A stretch of DNA of 23,052 nt, from IMG/VR virus record IMGVR_UViG_3300009154_000294, positions 1 to 23,052 of that record; one strand, written 5' to 3'. Below the pieces are notes generated by a model, which was not told the origin of the DNA, did not search any database, and saw only the letters and a program-made list of their open reading frames with translations. Every line of letters begins with the position of its first letter. Within the stretch, counting starts at the first letter, position 1. Positions 14,112 through 22,513 of the stretch are shown piece after piece. Origin of the DNA: a virus. A program made the translations under genes and the position numbers.

Positions 14112-14764
14112 TTTGTTTCCTTATCCGTTGCCACTCGTGTCGCGTGCTGATGTTCCTTGTGAAATTCAGGCCCAGGACAAAACGTGCCACGTTCCGCGCC
14201 GATGTTTTGGATCCGGCTGACATGCGGGAATAGTTCACCCATTCCCATCCGTTCACGCATCCGCTGAACGGATCCGTCCCAGAAGCTAGGATCCCAAGCT
14301 GGATTCAAATACCTTTCAAATCGATCGCGCCAAGTTGCCCACCCCCATGGCGTGAACCAGTCTCTGAACCCGCAGGCGTCGTTCTGGGCATCTCCGCCGT
14401 GTTGATTGTATGCAGATACAGTCAGCACTTTTGAACCGGCGTTTTGTGCCGCCCACTCAAACCAACGCAAGCAGTCCGGGCTTGGAACAGTGTCGTCCTC
14501 CAAGTGGATGTGATAATCCGATTTTTTAAAACCGTACGTCATCGCGTACCTAATTGCGGATCCGCATCCTAGATGATGATCTGGAATGTGAACGCGAATA
14601 CCGCTGCCTTTTGCAATCTCGGAAAGTTCTGCCGTCTTGTCGGACGGATCCAGAATAGCGGTAATCTCGTACTCGCCCACGCCATCACACCAAGCCAACG
14701 CCTTTAATACCTGGGCAAAGTAATCCGGCCGCTTGTAGCCGGATATGGTCAGCGTTTTATCCAT
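14090..14764 (-). CDS. Glycosyltransferase, GT-A fold, with GWATW motif
   Basis: The start is the ATG at 14764, preceded by AAGG and overlapping the upstream stop by 8 bases; a frame reaching 14791 would add 9 doubtful residues. The 224-residue product begins TLTISGYKRPDYFAQVL, as in nucleotide-sugar-binding GT-A folds. It has LEDD at 88-91 (metal-binding DxD-type site) followed by PSPDCL, and PWGWATWRDRF at 139-149, a motif seen in sugar transferases of bacterial and phage origin. It is expected to move a sugar from a nucleotide donor onto an acceptor. The neighbours, another glycosyltransferase and a methyltransferase, indicate one pathway. Donor and acceptor are not predictable. Confidence 0.82.
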   Translation of the reverse strand: MDKTLTISGYKRPDYFAQVLKALAWCDGVGEYEITAILDPSDKTAELSEIAKGSGIRVHIPDHHLGCGSAIRYAMTYGFKKSDYHIHLEDDTVPSPDCLRWFEWAAQNAGSKVLTVSAYNQHGGDAQNDACGFRDWFTPWGWATWRDRFERYLNPAWDPSFWDGSVQRMRERMGMGELFPHVSRIQNIGAERGTFCPGPEFHKEHQHATRVATDKETKWKNCNT

Positions 14765-16892
14765 TCGCCTTGAGCAAAGCGTAGGCCGCAAGGTTTCCGC
14801 CTGTGCCCTTGTTATTTTGCAAGGCGTCAGCGCCTAGCCCTTCCGGCCTAATCTTGAGGGAGTTTCCACGATTTAAATCTGGCGTGTTGCAGACAAGAGT
14901 GGCAGTTCCAGCTTTCCGCAGTTCCGTGCTCATCATGTAATCGTCAGCAAGGAACCTGGCACGATCCAGGGGAGACAGTCCGACAAATTGACTGGCTGGG
15001 ACGGCTGGCCATAAATCGGCTTTTGGCATGTCAGAACGCCGACACATCACCCCGCCAAATCCTTCCAGAATTTCGGCGTGGCCACCGTGATCCGGGGCGA
15101 TGGCGTAGCCGCTGGATCCCGTCATAAAAAATCCGCAGACACCTAGCGCCGTTTTGGGTCTTGTATCTAGTTCTTCGGCGAGGGTCTGCAAAAGGCGTGG
15201 GCTGTAGAGGATATCGTCGTCTAGCCAGCAAATCTTGTCGTCAGGATCCCCGCCCACTTCCAGCGGGCCGATAAACTTTGTGGCCGGGCCGTAGTCCTTA
15301 GTTCGGTGAATTTGCAATTTACCAGCATCGGCAAGCGCCTGTAGCTCTTTTGGAATATCCCCAAAACGCTCCCCCGTACGTGCCAACTTCTCAGGCACAG
15401 AGAGAATGATCTGATCTGCCGGACGTGATTGATTCAGCAGGCTTTGAATCGTGGGCATGATTTTACCGATCCTAGTCGGCGTGGTGGTAAGGCCGACGAT
15501 GACGTTGCCTGCTCGATCGATCGGATCTGGCAAGCGTTCTGCTCCCGCAGGGATTGCGCCATTTTCAATCAGATCCAGATCCCATCGCAAGCCGGGCATC
15601 TGACCTTCTTTTGCTGTCACAGTTAAAAGAATGTCTCCGGCGGCTGCGCTGATGGCCTCATCCGCAGATTGAACAATACAATGCCGATCAGCCTGTTTGT
15701 TGCCGCGTTGCGTTACTAGCATGTGCTGGATGGCGTTCGGATTGTCCGCCGTGTCCGTATAAACTGCTACAGATCGCATGCACTGCTCTGGATCTCCGAT
15801 ATGAATGACGGTGATTTTTCCCCAGGCTGCTCGGAATCCTTGTTTCATCAAAGCGTCTGCCTCTGCGTTTTGTTTATTCGCCCGCAAACATTGAGCCATG
15901 AGATGTCGCGGTAGGTGCTTGTACCAACGATTTTCCTGATTCCAATCCGCTGTATGCGGCATCGAATCCACTGTTTTTAAAATGTGAAATGCAGTGGTGA
16001 AGTCGTCGTGATCCATTCTGTCAGCAGCTAGTAATCCGTACGCCTCACGACGTAGCGGGCAAAGAGTGATCGCTTTTCCAATATGTTCTAATCGTTTTGC
16101 ACGTTCCAACAGCATCATAGATGCCTGCGTGTGGAGCTGATATCGCTCGGCTGGGCCGAGATCCGAATGTTCTAACGCCAACAGGCAAGGCCCGATGGCT
16201 TGCTGATATTCGTTCTTAAGAAAATGTTCTTGCGCCAAGTAGTACCACTCCATGCCGATTCCATTGATCCGGCTGGCGATGATCCGCTTGTTGCGATCTG
16301 CGCTGGATATCTTTGGCCCGTTTGGCGCATGCAGGATTTTCAGGTGTTCTGCCACGCCGATCTTTGTGTCTTTTGCGGGCGTGACTCTTTCGTGGATCTG
16401 CCGTTCCCAATGAGCTGGTAATCTGCCGTCGTCCATCCTGCGGAATATCCGTTCGCGCTTGTTGTTGCGCATGCCGGAGTTTTGGACGTCGTAGATGGTA
16501 ACTAAGATATCCCACTCCGTCTTGCCTGCCTCCCGATCCATGATGGCTCGCCGATGAGCCTCTGCCTGGCCTGGCTCAAAGATGTCGTCGCAATCTGCCC
16601 AGATCACATACTTGCCAGTGGCTAGGCTAAAAGCCTTGTTCCTGGCGGCTGCAAAATTATCGATATGAGGCCAATCCTTAAATTCAGGGCTATTGTGGTA
16701 CTCCTCGCACACTAAAGCCTCGCCAGCGGCTTCCAGAGCACATTGGCGCACACTGTGCGCATCGTTTGCGCCTACTGCCGGCACGACTACGACCTGATCC
16801 CACAGGCCACGGGATGACTCGATCAGTCTACGCAAAATCGCCCCCTCGCCGGGGCCGGCGATAAGGGCGATTGAGACGAGTGGGGGTTTCAT
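14757..16892 (-). CDS. Bifunctional glycosyltransferase with two GT-A domains and a TPR-like linker
   Basis: The 711-residue protein has three parts. Residues 1-200 form a family-2-type domain: VSIALIAGPGEG start, then FAAARNKAF and a metal-binding WADCDD at 98-103. Residues about 215-355 are helical hairpins resembling TPR repeats (WYYLAQEHFLKNEYQQAIGPC). Residues about 463-690 are a second GT-A domain: GLTTTPTRIGKIMPT, DYGPATKF at 533-540 and WLDDDI at 556-561. TPR-linked glycosyltransferases often act on proteins. This makes a two-step sugar addition on a virion or host protein plausible. It has no clear SD and follows the hairpin after the capsid gene. It is not needed by known lambda-like morphogenesis, so it is an accessory gene. 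Confidence 0.85.
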   Translation of the reverse strand: MKPPLVSIALIAGPGEGAILRRLIESSRGLWDQVVVVPAVGANDAHSVRQCALEAAGEALVCEEYHNSPEFKDWPHIDNFAAARNKAFSLATGKYVIWADCDDIFEPGQAEAHRRAIMDREAGKTEWDILVTIYDVQNSGMRNNKRERIFRRMDDGRLPAHWERQIHERVTPAKDTKIGVAEHLKILHAPNGPKISSADRNKRIIASRINGIGMEWYYLAQEHFLKNEYQQAIGPCLLALEHSDLGPAERYQLHTQASMMLLERAKRLEHIGKAITLCPLRREAYGLLAADRMDHDDFTTAFHILKTVDSMPHTADWNQENRWYKHLPRHLMAQCLRANKQNAEADALMKQGFRAAWGKITVIHIGDPEQCMRSVAVYTDTADNPNAIQHMLVTQRGNKQADRHCIVQSADEAISAAAGDILLTVTAKEGQMPGLRWDLDLIENGAIPAGAERLPDPIDRAGNVIVGLTTTPTRIGKIMPTIQSLLNQSRPADQIILSVPEKLARTGERFGDIPKELQALADAGKLQIHRTKDYGPATKFIGPLEVGGDPDDKICWLDDDILYSPRLLQTLAEELDTRPKTALGVCGFFMTGSSGYAIAPDHGGHAEILEGFGGVMCRRSDMPKADLWPAVPASQFVGLSPLDRARFLADDYMMSTELRKAGTATLVCNTPDLNRGNSLKIRPEGLGADALQNNKGTGGNLAAYALLKANG

Positions 16893-16901
16893 CTTTTAGG
16901 T

Positions 16902-16938
16902 GGTGGCCGGCCGCACCCCCCGATGCGACCGGCCCACC
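16902..16938 (-). terminator. GC-rich hairpin after the major capsid gene
   Basis: On the minus strand, 14 bases past the capsid stop, an arm GGTGGGCCGGTCGCA (16938-16924) pairs with TGCGGCCGGCCACC (16915-16902), with one bulged G, one G-U pair and an 8-base loop. No U-run follows; the next bases are ACCUAAAAG and then the glycosyltransferase start. It may be a partial terminator or an mRNA-stabilising 3' end that boosts capsid over downstream genes. Confidence 0.55.
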
Positions 16939-16952
16939 GATAATCTTAGTCT

Positions 16953-17828
16953 TTAGACCAAGCGAACTAGGCTGGATCCCGATCCAACTCCCGTTCCAAA
17001 CAGAACGATGTAGCTGCGGAAGGTCTGCCCGAGATTCGGGTTGAACCATTCGCGCATCTGCATGCTGAGTCCGGATTCGGGTTCGGTCACGTTCTCGACC
17101 AAGCCAGGGAAGTTCTCAGGAACTTCAGGCAAGCGAGCCGCCACCAAGAGCGCTTCCTGTTGGGCTGCGAAGCCTTTGGAAACTGCGCTAGGGAGCGCCG
17201 TGTAGTTGAACACGTTGATGTTGTTCACCAGACCGATGCGACCCGTGCCGATCTTGTCTGCGTTCAACTGAGCATTCGCCACGATGGACGAATCGTTCAA
17301 CAGGCTGGCGTAGTTGTCCGGGGACACCACGGCAAACCGATTCACACTAGGCACCTTGCTGTTGTCGAGGGTGTAGCCCAAGCTGGTCACACCGCGATAG
17401 GTCAACGCACCGGCCGCCACTGTCAGCGTGCTGGTAAAGTTGCCGCTGGTGATGTTGGCGAGCACGGAATCAACCATGCTTTTTCCAACCGCGTAGGCGG
17501 CGGAAGCAGCAAAACGCTCGATCAAATTGATCTGCGAGCTGGCTTTTTCGTCGTCGCGGATGGCGATGGTCGAGTGGATCAGGCTGGACAAGCTGATGGT
17601 CTTGTCGGTCTGAGTCCGATCGTTGGCTACGTAGCCGTTGGTGGTGTCGTAAGCGGAGGCGGTGCCAACGCTGACGAGGTGGGTGGTGATGACGTCACCT
17701 TTGCGTGCGGGAACGTCCGAAAAATCGGTGACGCCCTGCGTTAAGAAAGGAAAGCGATCGACCAGAATGCTGAGCGCGCGCTGGGCGATGGCTTTTCCAT
17801 TCGAGACTGATCCGAGTGTATTTGCCAT
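16953..17828 (-). CDS. Major capsid protein, HK97 fold
   Basis: The product has 291 residues. It begins MANTLGSVSNGKAIAQRALSI, has a beta stretch with TQTDKTISLSSLIHSTIAI near 73-91, a spine-like helix (SSQINLIERFAASAAYAVGKSMVDSVLANI near 97-126), and RFAVVSPDNYASLL near 163-176, a phrase typical of the P22-like branch of HK97-fold coats. It lies directly downstream of portal and protease genes and is followed by a hairpin. The ATG has AAAGGA 11 bases upstream. The gene is one of the more GC-rich and regular in codon use, consistent with high expression. I cannot name a close relative. Confidence 0.85.
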   Translation of the reverse strand: MANTLGSVSNGKAIAQRALSILVDRFPFLTQGVTDFSDVPARKGDVITTHLVSVGTASAYDTTNGYVANDRTQTDKTISLSSLIHSTIAIRDDEKASSQINLIERFAASAAYAVGKSMVDSVLANITSGNFTSTLTVAAGALTYRGVTSLGYTLDNSKVPSVNRFAVVSPDNYASLLNDSSIVANAQLNADKIGTGRIGLVNNINVFNYTALPSAVSKGFAAQQEALLVAARLPEVPENFPGLVENVTEPESGLSMQMREWFNPNLGQTFRSYIVLFGTGVGSGSSLVRLV

Positions 17829-17846
17829 GGTGGTTTGTGTCCTTTG

Positions 17847-18830
17847 TTATTTGCGGGCGAACTTGAGTTGTTTGAAAATCTCCGCCGCCCGACGGGGATC
17901 TTTTTCCGCGTTGAAAGCCTTGAGGATTTCATCGCGAGAAATGGGTTGATTGGATGCCGTTTCCAGGGGTTTGATTCCTCGGCTGGCTTCTAATTCAATT
18001 TTGAGAGTGGCGAGTTCGGCCTTTGCACCGGCTTCGTCATTCTTGGAAAGATTGGTTTCGGTTGCTTCAACAGCGGGTGCTGCCTCCTCAACCTTGGGTT
18101 CCTCGGCCTTGACTTCAGGTTCGGAAAGTTTGGTTTCTTCAACCTTGGCGCTGGCCATAGCGGGTGCCTCTGCTTCAGGAGCTTCGTTTCCTTGTTCGCC
18201 AGCGATGTCCGCCTGTTGGAGCGCAAGCAGTGCGTCCATTTTGCCAGCAAGTTCAGCAATGGCCTTGAGGATGTCGTTATGATTAGGCTCCATAACGGGA
18301 GCTTCTGGCGCCGGGGCCGCCGGTGCTGCGGGCGCGACTTCTGCCAGCGCTTCTAGTTTGACCTCAGGGGCCGTGGTTTTATCCATGCCATCTTTTTTGC
18401 TGTCAACCAGTGCATGAAAAATTCCCGTGGGATTTGCAGCGGGCGTTAAAACGAGATCCACAGAAAAGAGGCTTTGAACGTCGGCCAGTGTGGTTCCGTC
18501 CTCTGCTGATCTGGGAATTCCGCTGAAGCTGATGGAAAATCCGATCTGCCCTGGAAGCGTGCTGATCAGTTCACTGAAATAGGAAAAGCCGGTGTGGCTT
18601 TGAAATAGAGTCAGGTCAGCACGAACACGATCACCGTCTAAGCTAAAGTTTTCAAGATATCCGATGATATTTGAGATTGAGCTAGAGTGATCCGACAAGA
18701 CCTTCACCTGCCCAGCTTCGTTCCCACGTTCGACTACTTGGGAAAGAGTTTCTGCATCAATCACCATCCCGTGCCCTAATGCCGGGCCAGCAGTGATGAC
18801 GCTGATCCCCTTGAATTTCTTTTCGGCCAT
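17847..18830 (-). CDS. Prohead protease with a C-terminal scaffold-like region
   Basis: From the ATG at 18830 the product has 327 residues; an upstream in-frame TTG at 18839 would add three. Residues 1-150 are protease-like: VLSDHSSSISNIIGYLEN (candidate His48), GQIGFSISFSGIP (candidate Ser99 or a nearby Ser) and SVDLVLTPAANPTGIF (Asp125), a pattern similar to HK97-type S78 prohead proteases. Residues about 155-327 are Ala/Glu/Pro/Lys-rich with coiled segments (ILKAIAELAGKMDALLALQQ), like a scaffolding region that fills the prohead. No separate scaffold gene is present, so this protein probably serves both roles, perhaps also from an internal start. The catalytic set is inferred by eye. Confidence 0.75.
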   Translation of the reverse strand: MAEKKFKGISVITAGPALGHGMVIDAETLSQVVERGNEAGQVKVLSDHSSSISNIIGYLENFSLDGDRVRADLTLFQSHTGFSYFSELISTLPGQIGFSISFSGIPRSAEDGTTLADVQSLFSVDLVLTPAANPTGIFHALVDSKKDGMDKTTAPEVKLEALAEVAPAAPAAPAPEAPVMEPNHNDILKAIAELAGKMDALLALQQADIAGEQGNEAPEAEAPAMASAKVEETKLSEPEVKAEEPKVEEAAPAVEATETNLSKNDEAGAKAELATLKIELEASRGIKPLETASNQPISRDEILKAFNAEKDPRRAAEIFKQLKFARK

Positions 18831-18845
18831 ATCGGCCAAACCGCG

Positions 18846-20432
18846 TCAACTCGATTTCTTTTTACGTGTCTTTTTGTCTTTTAGACCAATGCTTTTCGCC
18901 ACCATCGTCAGCTCTTTGTCGCTGAAATTAAAGTCTGGCTCGTCTTTCATTGTGAAGGCTTCAGTTAAAACAGGAGCCTGTGTAGTTTCGGATTGGATAA
19001 CTGCCGCCAACTGCGGAGCTGGCGTCTCGGTAGTGGGGGCCGGAGCGTCGGCGGGTGGTTCGGATGGAGGAGTGGCAGCGGGTTGTTGATTCTGGATGAA
19101 TTGAATTTCGCTTACAGGGATCCCGGCCTCGGCGCATTTGGTTCTGATGTATTTTTGTTCCGCAATCTTTTGATCAATCGCCTCCTGCCAGTCGTCTCCG
19201 CCAGCTGCGTAAATTTGAGAGTACGTGGTTAGGCCTAGCTTCAGGTTCTCCCGTTCAGCTGCGGAATCTCGGCCGGCGTCAATCGTGGTCTGCTTTGGCG
19301 TGTGGTATGCCGCTTGCCACCAACGATCCATGCCCTTGGGCACAGTCAGATCCTTACGCTTAATTCCCTTTGCCAGTGCCCACAGCCGCACCCGGCTGAC
19401 GAGTTGAGTGATGACGGTCTGGGCGATTTCATCAAAGCGCCTCTGTGCCTGCGCCAGGACAAATCTCTGCGATGGCCCGGATAGATCAGCTTTCCACAGG
19501 TACTCGTAGGGCAAGCCCAAGCCGGTGGCGGCCGCCCGTAAAAATTGATCCATGAAGTCTTGCAGGTTCGGGCTGGGCCGATCGTTTTTCAGTTCACGCA
19601 AGCGGCGTCCTTGAGGAATGTTCCAGATTGCGCCGCCGCCTAGAATTTTATCTGTCGTGATGCCATCATCGCTTGTGCTGTCGTTCCCGAAAAATCCTGT
19701 GCTCCCCTCGCCTTCAAGCGCCAATCCGATTTGCCCCACCCGCTTGGCCGCGCCGGTTTCATATTCAAGAATCTCATCGCGATCCTGAAGAAGGTTTAAG
19801 CATGTAACCAATCGTGACAGGCTGCGCAGCTCGTCCGCCCGGTCGCGTTCCGCCAGGACAATGACGTCGGCGGCCTGCACCTCACTGAATTTATCGCCGT
19901 CTCCTGTGCGGATGTAATAGGAAAGCGGGCGTCCGTTGCCATTGACCCGCACGCCGTCGATCACTTTTGGATCGTTAATATATGCAGGAGTTGAGCAGCG
20001 GTGTGCCTCAATGAGCTGCAACATTGGCCACCCATCACCATTATCGGTTAATAAAATAAAGAGTTCGTTATCGCGTAGCATGGTGCGTGTGGCCACCTGT
20101 TGAAGCGTGTTGAAATCCAAAAGACCGCGAACGTCGCAAGCCAGCGACCAGTTGTGAAACCACTCCTCTGTTGCATTGTTCCATCCCTCGTCCTTTGTTC
20201 GACTTTGGCATTTGATGCCAGGGCCGATCGAATTGCGAGTCATGCAATCAATCGCCCCGCGTACCACTGGATTGTTGTAATACATGTAACGGGCAAGGCC
20301 CAGCACCTGTGTCCGGCTTGCGGTTGTTACGTCGATCCGGCTGTCTTGTGGCGGCGTGTAAATGTAGCGGCGCTTTGTGTAGTCCTGGGCGCCCGCCCGA
20401 ATCAAACGACCAAACCAATTTCCTAGAGGCAT
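18846..20432 (-). CDS. Portal protein, lambda gpB family
   Basis: The protein has 528 residues. The N-terminal part, RRYIYTPPQDSRIDVTTASR followed by NNPVVRGAIDCMTRNSIGPG, is the well-known start of lambda-type portals. FNTLQQVATRTMLRDNELFI and LQLIEAHRC follow, with AERDRADELRSLSRL and LQDRDEILEYETGAAKR in the middle, and QDFMDQFLRAAATGLGLPYEYL at the core. The C-terminal 80 residues are Pro/Ala/Thr-rich and end in KDKKTRKKKSS. Portals form the dodecameric DNA channel at one capsid vertex. Length is close to lambda gpB (533). The ATG lies 1 base after the upstream stop. The protease gene follows, as expected. Confidence 0.93.
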   Translation of the reverse strand: MPLGNWFGRLIRAGAQDYTKRRYIYTPPQDSRIDVTTASRTQVLGLARYMYYNNPVVRGAIDCMTRNSIGPGIKCQSRTKDEGWNNATEEWFHNWSLACDVRGLLDFNTLQQVATRTMLRDNELFILLTDNGDGWPMLQLIEAHRCSTPAYINDPKVIDGVRVNGNGRPLSYYIRTGDGDKFSEVQAADVIVLAERDRADELRSLSRLVTCLNLLQDRDEILEYETGAAKRVGQIGLALEGEGSTGFFGNDSTSDDGITTDKILGGGAIWNIPQGRRLRELKNDRPSPNLQDFMDQFLRAAATGLGLPYEYLWKADLSGPSQRFVLAQAQRRFDEIAQTVITQLVSRVRLWALAKGIKRKDLTVPKGMDRWWQAAYHTPKQTTIDAGRDSAAERENLKLGLTTYSQIYAAGGDDWQEAIDQKIAEQKYIRTKCAEAGIPVSEIQFIQNQQPAATPPSEPPADAPAPTTETPAPQLAAVIQSETTQAPVLTEAFTMKDEPDFNFSDKELTMVAKSIGLKDKKTRKKKSS

Positions 20433-20433
20433 A

Positions 20434-20763
20434 TTATGGGTAGACGACTTGCTGGACGCCGTAGTTTGGGTAACTCACTTGACCCGTGTTTGTGCTTAAA
20501 AATGTTTCAACCTGAGCGCTCGTTGTAAATCCCTTTACTCTGCGCCAAGCTTCGTAAGCCAACCGGGCTAGAGTTGCAGGATCCATGTCTTTTTGAAATT
20601 GATAGCTGAACGATTTCCCAGCCACCGATGCGCTCACCATATAACGCCCGTTATTGTTGTATGATTCAAACTGACTTGCGGCCAATGCCTCCAAGGCAAG
20701 GCGCAAAGCGACAGGATCTTTTGCAGCCTGAATCCAAAAGGAAAAAATAAGCCCTCGCTCCAC
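20434..20763 (-). CDS. Short connector-position protein (gpW-like place), start uncertain
   Basis: The open frame from a GTG at 20763 encodes 109 residues: FSFWIQAAKDPVALRLALEALAASQFESYN, then beta strands (GRYMVSASVAGKSFSYQFQ) and helix (DPATLARLAYEAWRRVKG). Lambda has the small head-tail joining protein gpW between terminase and portal, and this helix-strand-helix protein could be its counterpart, although it is longer. No SD precedes the GTG. An ATG at 20784-20786 overlaps the terminase stop exactly (ATGA) but is in another frame. It would enter this frame only by losing step at the T6 run near 20743-20748. The true start, or a one-base error in the run, is unresolved. Confidence 0.6.
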   Translation of the reverse strand: MERGLIFSFWIQAAKDPVALRLALEALAASQFESYNNNGRYMVSASVAGKSFSYQFQKDMDPATLARLAYEAWRRVKGFTTSAQVETFLSTNTGQVSYPNYGVQQVVYP

Positions 20764-20782
20764 ACCGCAAAAATCGTGTCAA

Positions 20783-22513
20783 TCATGCCTGCGTAAGTGT
20801 TGCCTCTGCGGCAATCACCTTTCCGTAGACGGCAAGGCCAGCCAGATAAGTTTCACAGTCATACAAGTGGTCTTGCCGTGACTTGATCCGAATCCACTCA
20901 TACACGTCTTTGCCCGTTTTGCGGTTAATCCGATGGGCTTTTCTGTGGCTCGCCATGTGCTCTCGGTAGTCCGGGCTAACGTCGTGTGCCACTTCCCACA
21001 GCGGCCCCTGCCCTCGTCTCAACCAAGCCAGCAAATCCTGGCAAGCCGGGGAGCTGAGAAGGAGCAAACGGCAGCCTGCGTCGGTATTTTGCTCAGAGCT
21101 GTGCACGCTCTTAATGCGTGTGCCGTTTATTTCGATCAGATAATGCGGCCGCTCCTCGCCCTTAATTGCCATCCAACCGTAGCGGGCGGCGATGCGATAC
21201 GTGTCTTGAGTTTCGTAACCTGAGTCAATACAGGCATGGCGCGGCTTTACTCCTAAATCTTGTAGGCTTTGCGCCACGTCCTCGATCGTTCGCCTGTGTC
21301 CTTCCTCAATTAGTCGACTCGATCCGTCCCTAGCAAACGCACGCACCACAAACCAGTATCCGTCTATCTGACGATCGATCGCCGCTAGTTTAATGTGATC
21401 CGTTTCCCACTCTTGCTTTTTTGCAAACGCACCGGGCGGAATGCTGTTCAGCTCGTTATCATCAAATTGGTCTTCCCACGGCATCGCGCTCCATCCGTTG
21501 ACCCACCCTTGCAACCCGTGCAGATAATGTTTTTCCGTCAGGAACTTCTTGGCGCAATCAGCGAACGTGATTGTCGGCGAGTACCAGCTTGGCAAGCGGA
21601 ACGATCGACGCCCGGCCTCCGAGTTTGCGTTTGTTGCCACCCATTTGCCCTGCTCGATCGACTGGCGGCGATTGCGCTCAGTCCACGGTGCGTCGCACTT
21701 GGTGCAGTAGTAAGCGGCCGTCTCCGTTACCTTTCGCATGTCCCATTTGCCATCCTCCGATCGCGCCGTTTGATCCCATCGAATCTGCCCGAATTCCATT
21801 GCCTGAAACTCTCCGCAAGCATGGCAAGGCACGTGAAAAGTTTCCTGCGTCCCAGCCTGATAGTTGATCCAGATGTCGCCGGTGTTCAGCGTTGGGGTAG
21901 ACGTCAGTACGTGCTTACGTTGTGGGAACGCCTTTGTCCGTTCCAACGCCAGGGAGTATGCGGCCGCATCTTTTTCGGATGGAGCTGCAAAAGAGTCCAG
22001 CTCATCCAGAACGGCGATGCAGATCGGGCGGGAACTCAAGTTCGCCGGGCTATTCGATCCAACCAGGGAAAGCGTCATCGTAACAAATTGCATTTCCAAA
22101 ATCTTGAAGTCGTCCATGTCCTGCGGAAATAGGCGTTTCACCGGCTTGCACTTTTCAAAGATCGGAGTCAGTCGCGTCTCGCTGTAAGACCTAGCCAGAT
22201 CCGCGTTCGGCATGACTAGCAAAGCTGGGGCCGGATCGTTGGCGATTCTGTACGCCAGCCAGATAGCAAGCGTCAGCGTCTTGCCTGTCTGAGATCCCCA
22301 GCAAAGCGTCACGGTATGGACGCCAGGATCCGCAAGTGCTTCCAGTACGCCCCGCACGTAAGGCGTCCACGTAGTGTTATATAAACCCGGCCGTGCCGTC
22401 AGCCTGCTATCGAGTTGGATATTTCGCTCCGCCCACTCGATCACCCCTGGCGGCTTTTCGTAGTGCCATCGGATCCGTGCTCGTCGGCGTAGCTCCTCTT
22501 GAGCTTTAATCAC
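20783..22513 (-). CDS. Terminase large subunit, GpA family
   Basis: The 576-residue protein shows the ATPase: Walker A WGSQTGKT at 72-79, Walker B IAVLDELD at 166-173, and a coupling motif TSTPT near 204. A zinc-finger-like pair CHAC (230-233) and CTKC (270-273) is typical of GpA-type terminases. The nuclease half has LAAIDRQIDGYWFVV near 376-390 and ACIDSGYET near 427-435 with candidate metal-binding aspartates. It packages DNA into the prohead and cuts the concatemer. The start is GTG, overlapping the upstream stop (GTGA). Lambda-like terminases usually cut cos sites, but I did not identify one. Family call is very firm. Confidence 0.95.
   Translation of the reverse strand: MIKAQEELRRRARIRWHYEKPPGVIEWAERNIQLDSRLTARPGLYNTTWTPYVRGVLEALADPGVHTVTLCWGSQTGKTLTLAIWLAYRIANDPAPALLVMPNADLARSYSETRLTPIFEKCKPVKRLFPQDMDDFKILEMQFVTMTLSLVGSNSPANLSSRPICIAVLDELDSFAAPSEKDAAAYSLALERTKAFPQRKHVLTSTPTLNTGDIWINYQAGTQETFHVPCHACGEFQAMEFGQIRWDQTARSEDGKWDMRKVTETAAYYCTKCDAPWTERNRRQSIEQGKWVATNANSEAGRRSFRLPSWYSPTITFADCAKKFLTEKHYLHGLQGWVNGWSAMPWEDQFDDNELNSIPPGAFAKKQEWETDHIKLAAIDRQIDGYWFVVRAFARDGSSRLIEEGHRRTIEDVAQSLQDLGVKPRHACIDSGYETQDTYRIAARYGWMAIKGEERPHYLIEINGTRIKSVHSSEQNTDAGCRLLLLSSPACQDLLAWLRRGQGPLWEVAHDVSPDYREHMASHRKAHRINRKTGKDVYEWIRIKSRQDHLYDCETYLAGLAVYGKVIAAEATLTQA

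Noticed and set aside
17160-17744. Plus-strand 194-codon frame opposite the capsid gene
   Set aside because: Val/Gly/His-rich shadow of the capsid codons, with no neighbours on that strand.
21395-22132. Plus-strand 245-codon frame opposite the terminase
   Set aside because: It is antisense to a firmly identified gene, has no family-like motifs and has the Arg/Cys-rich composition of a shadow frame.
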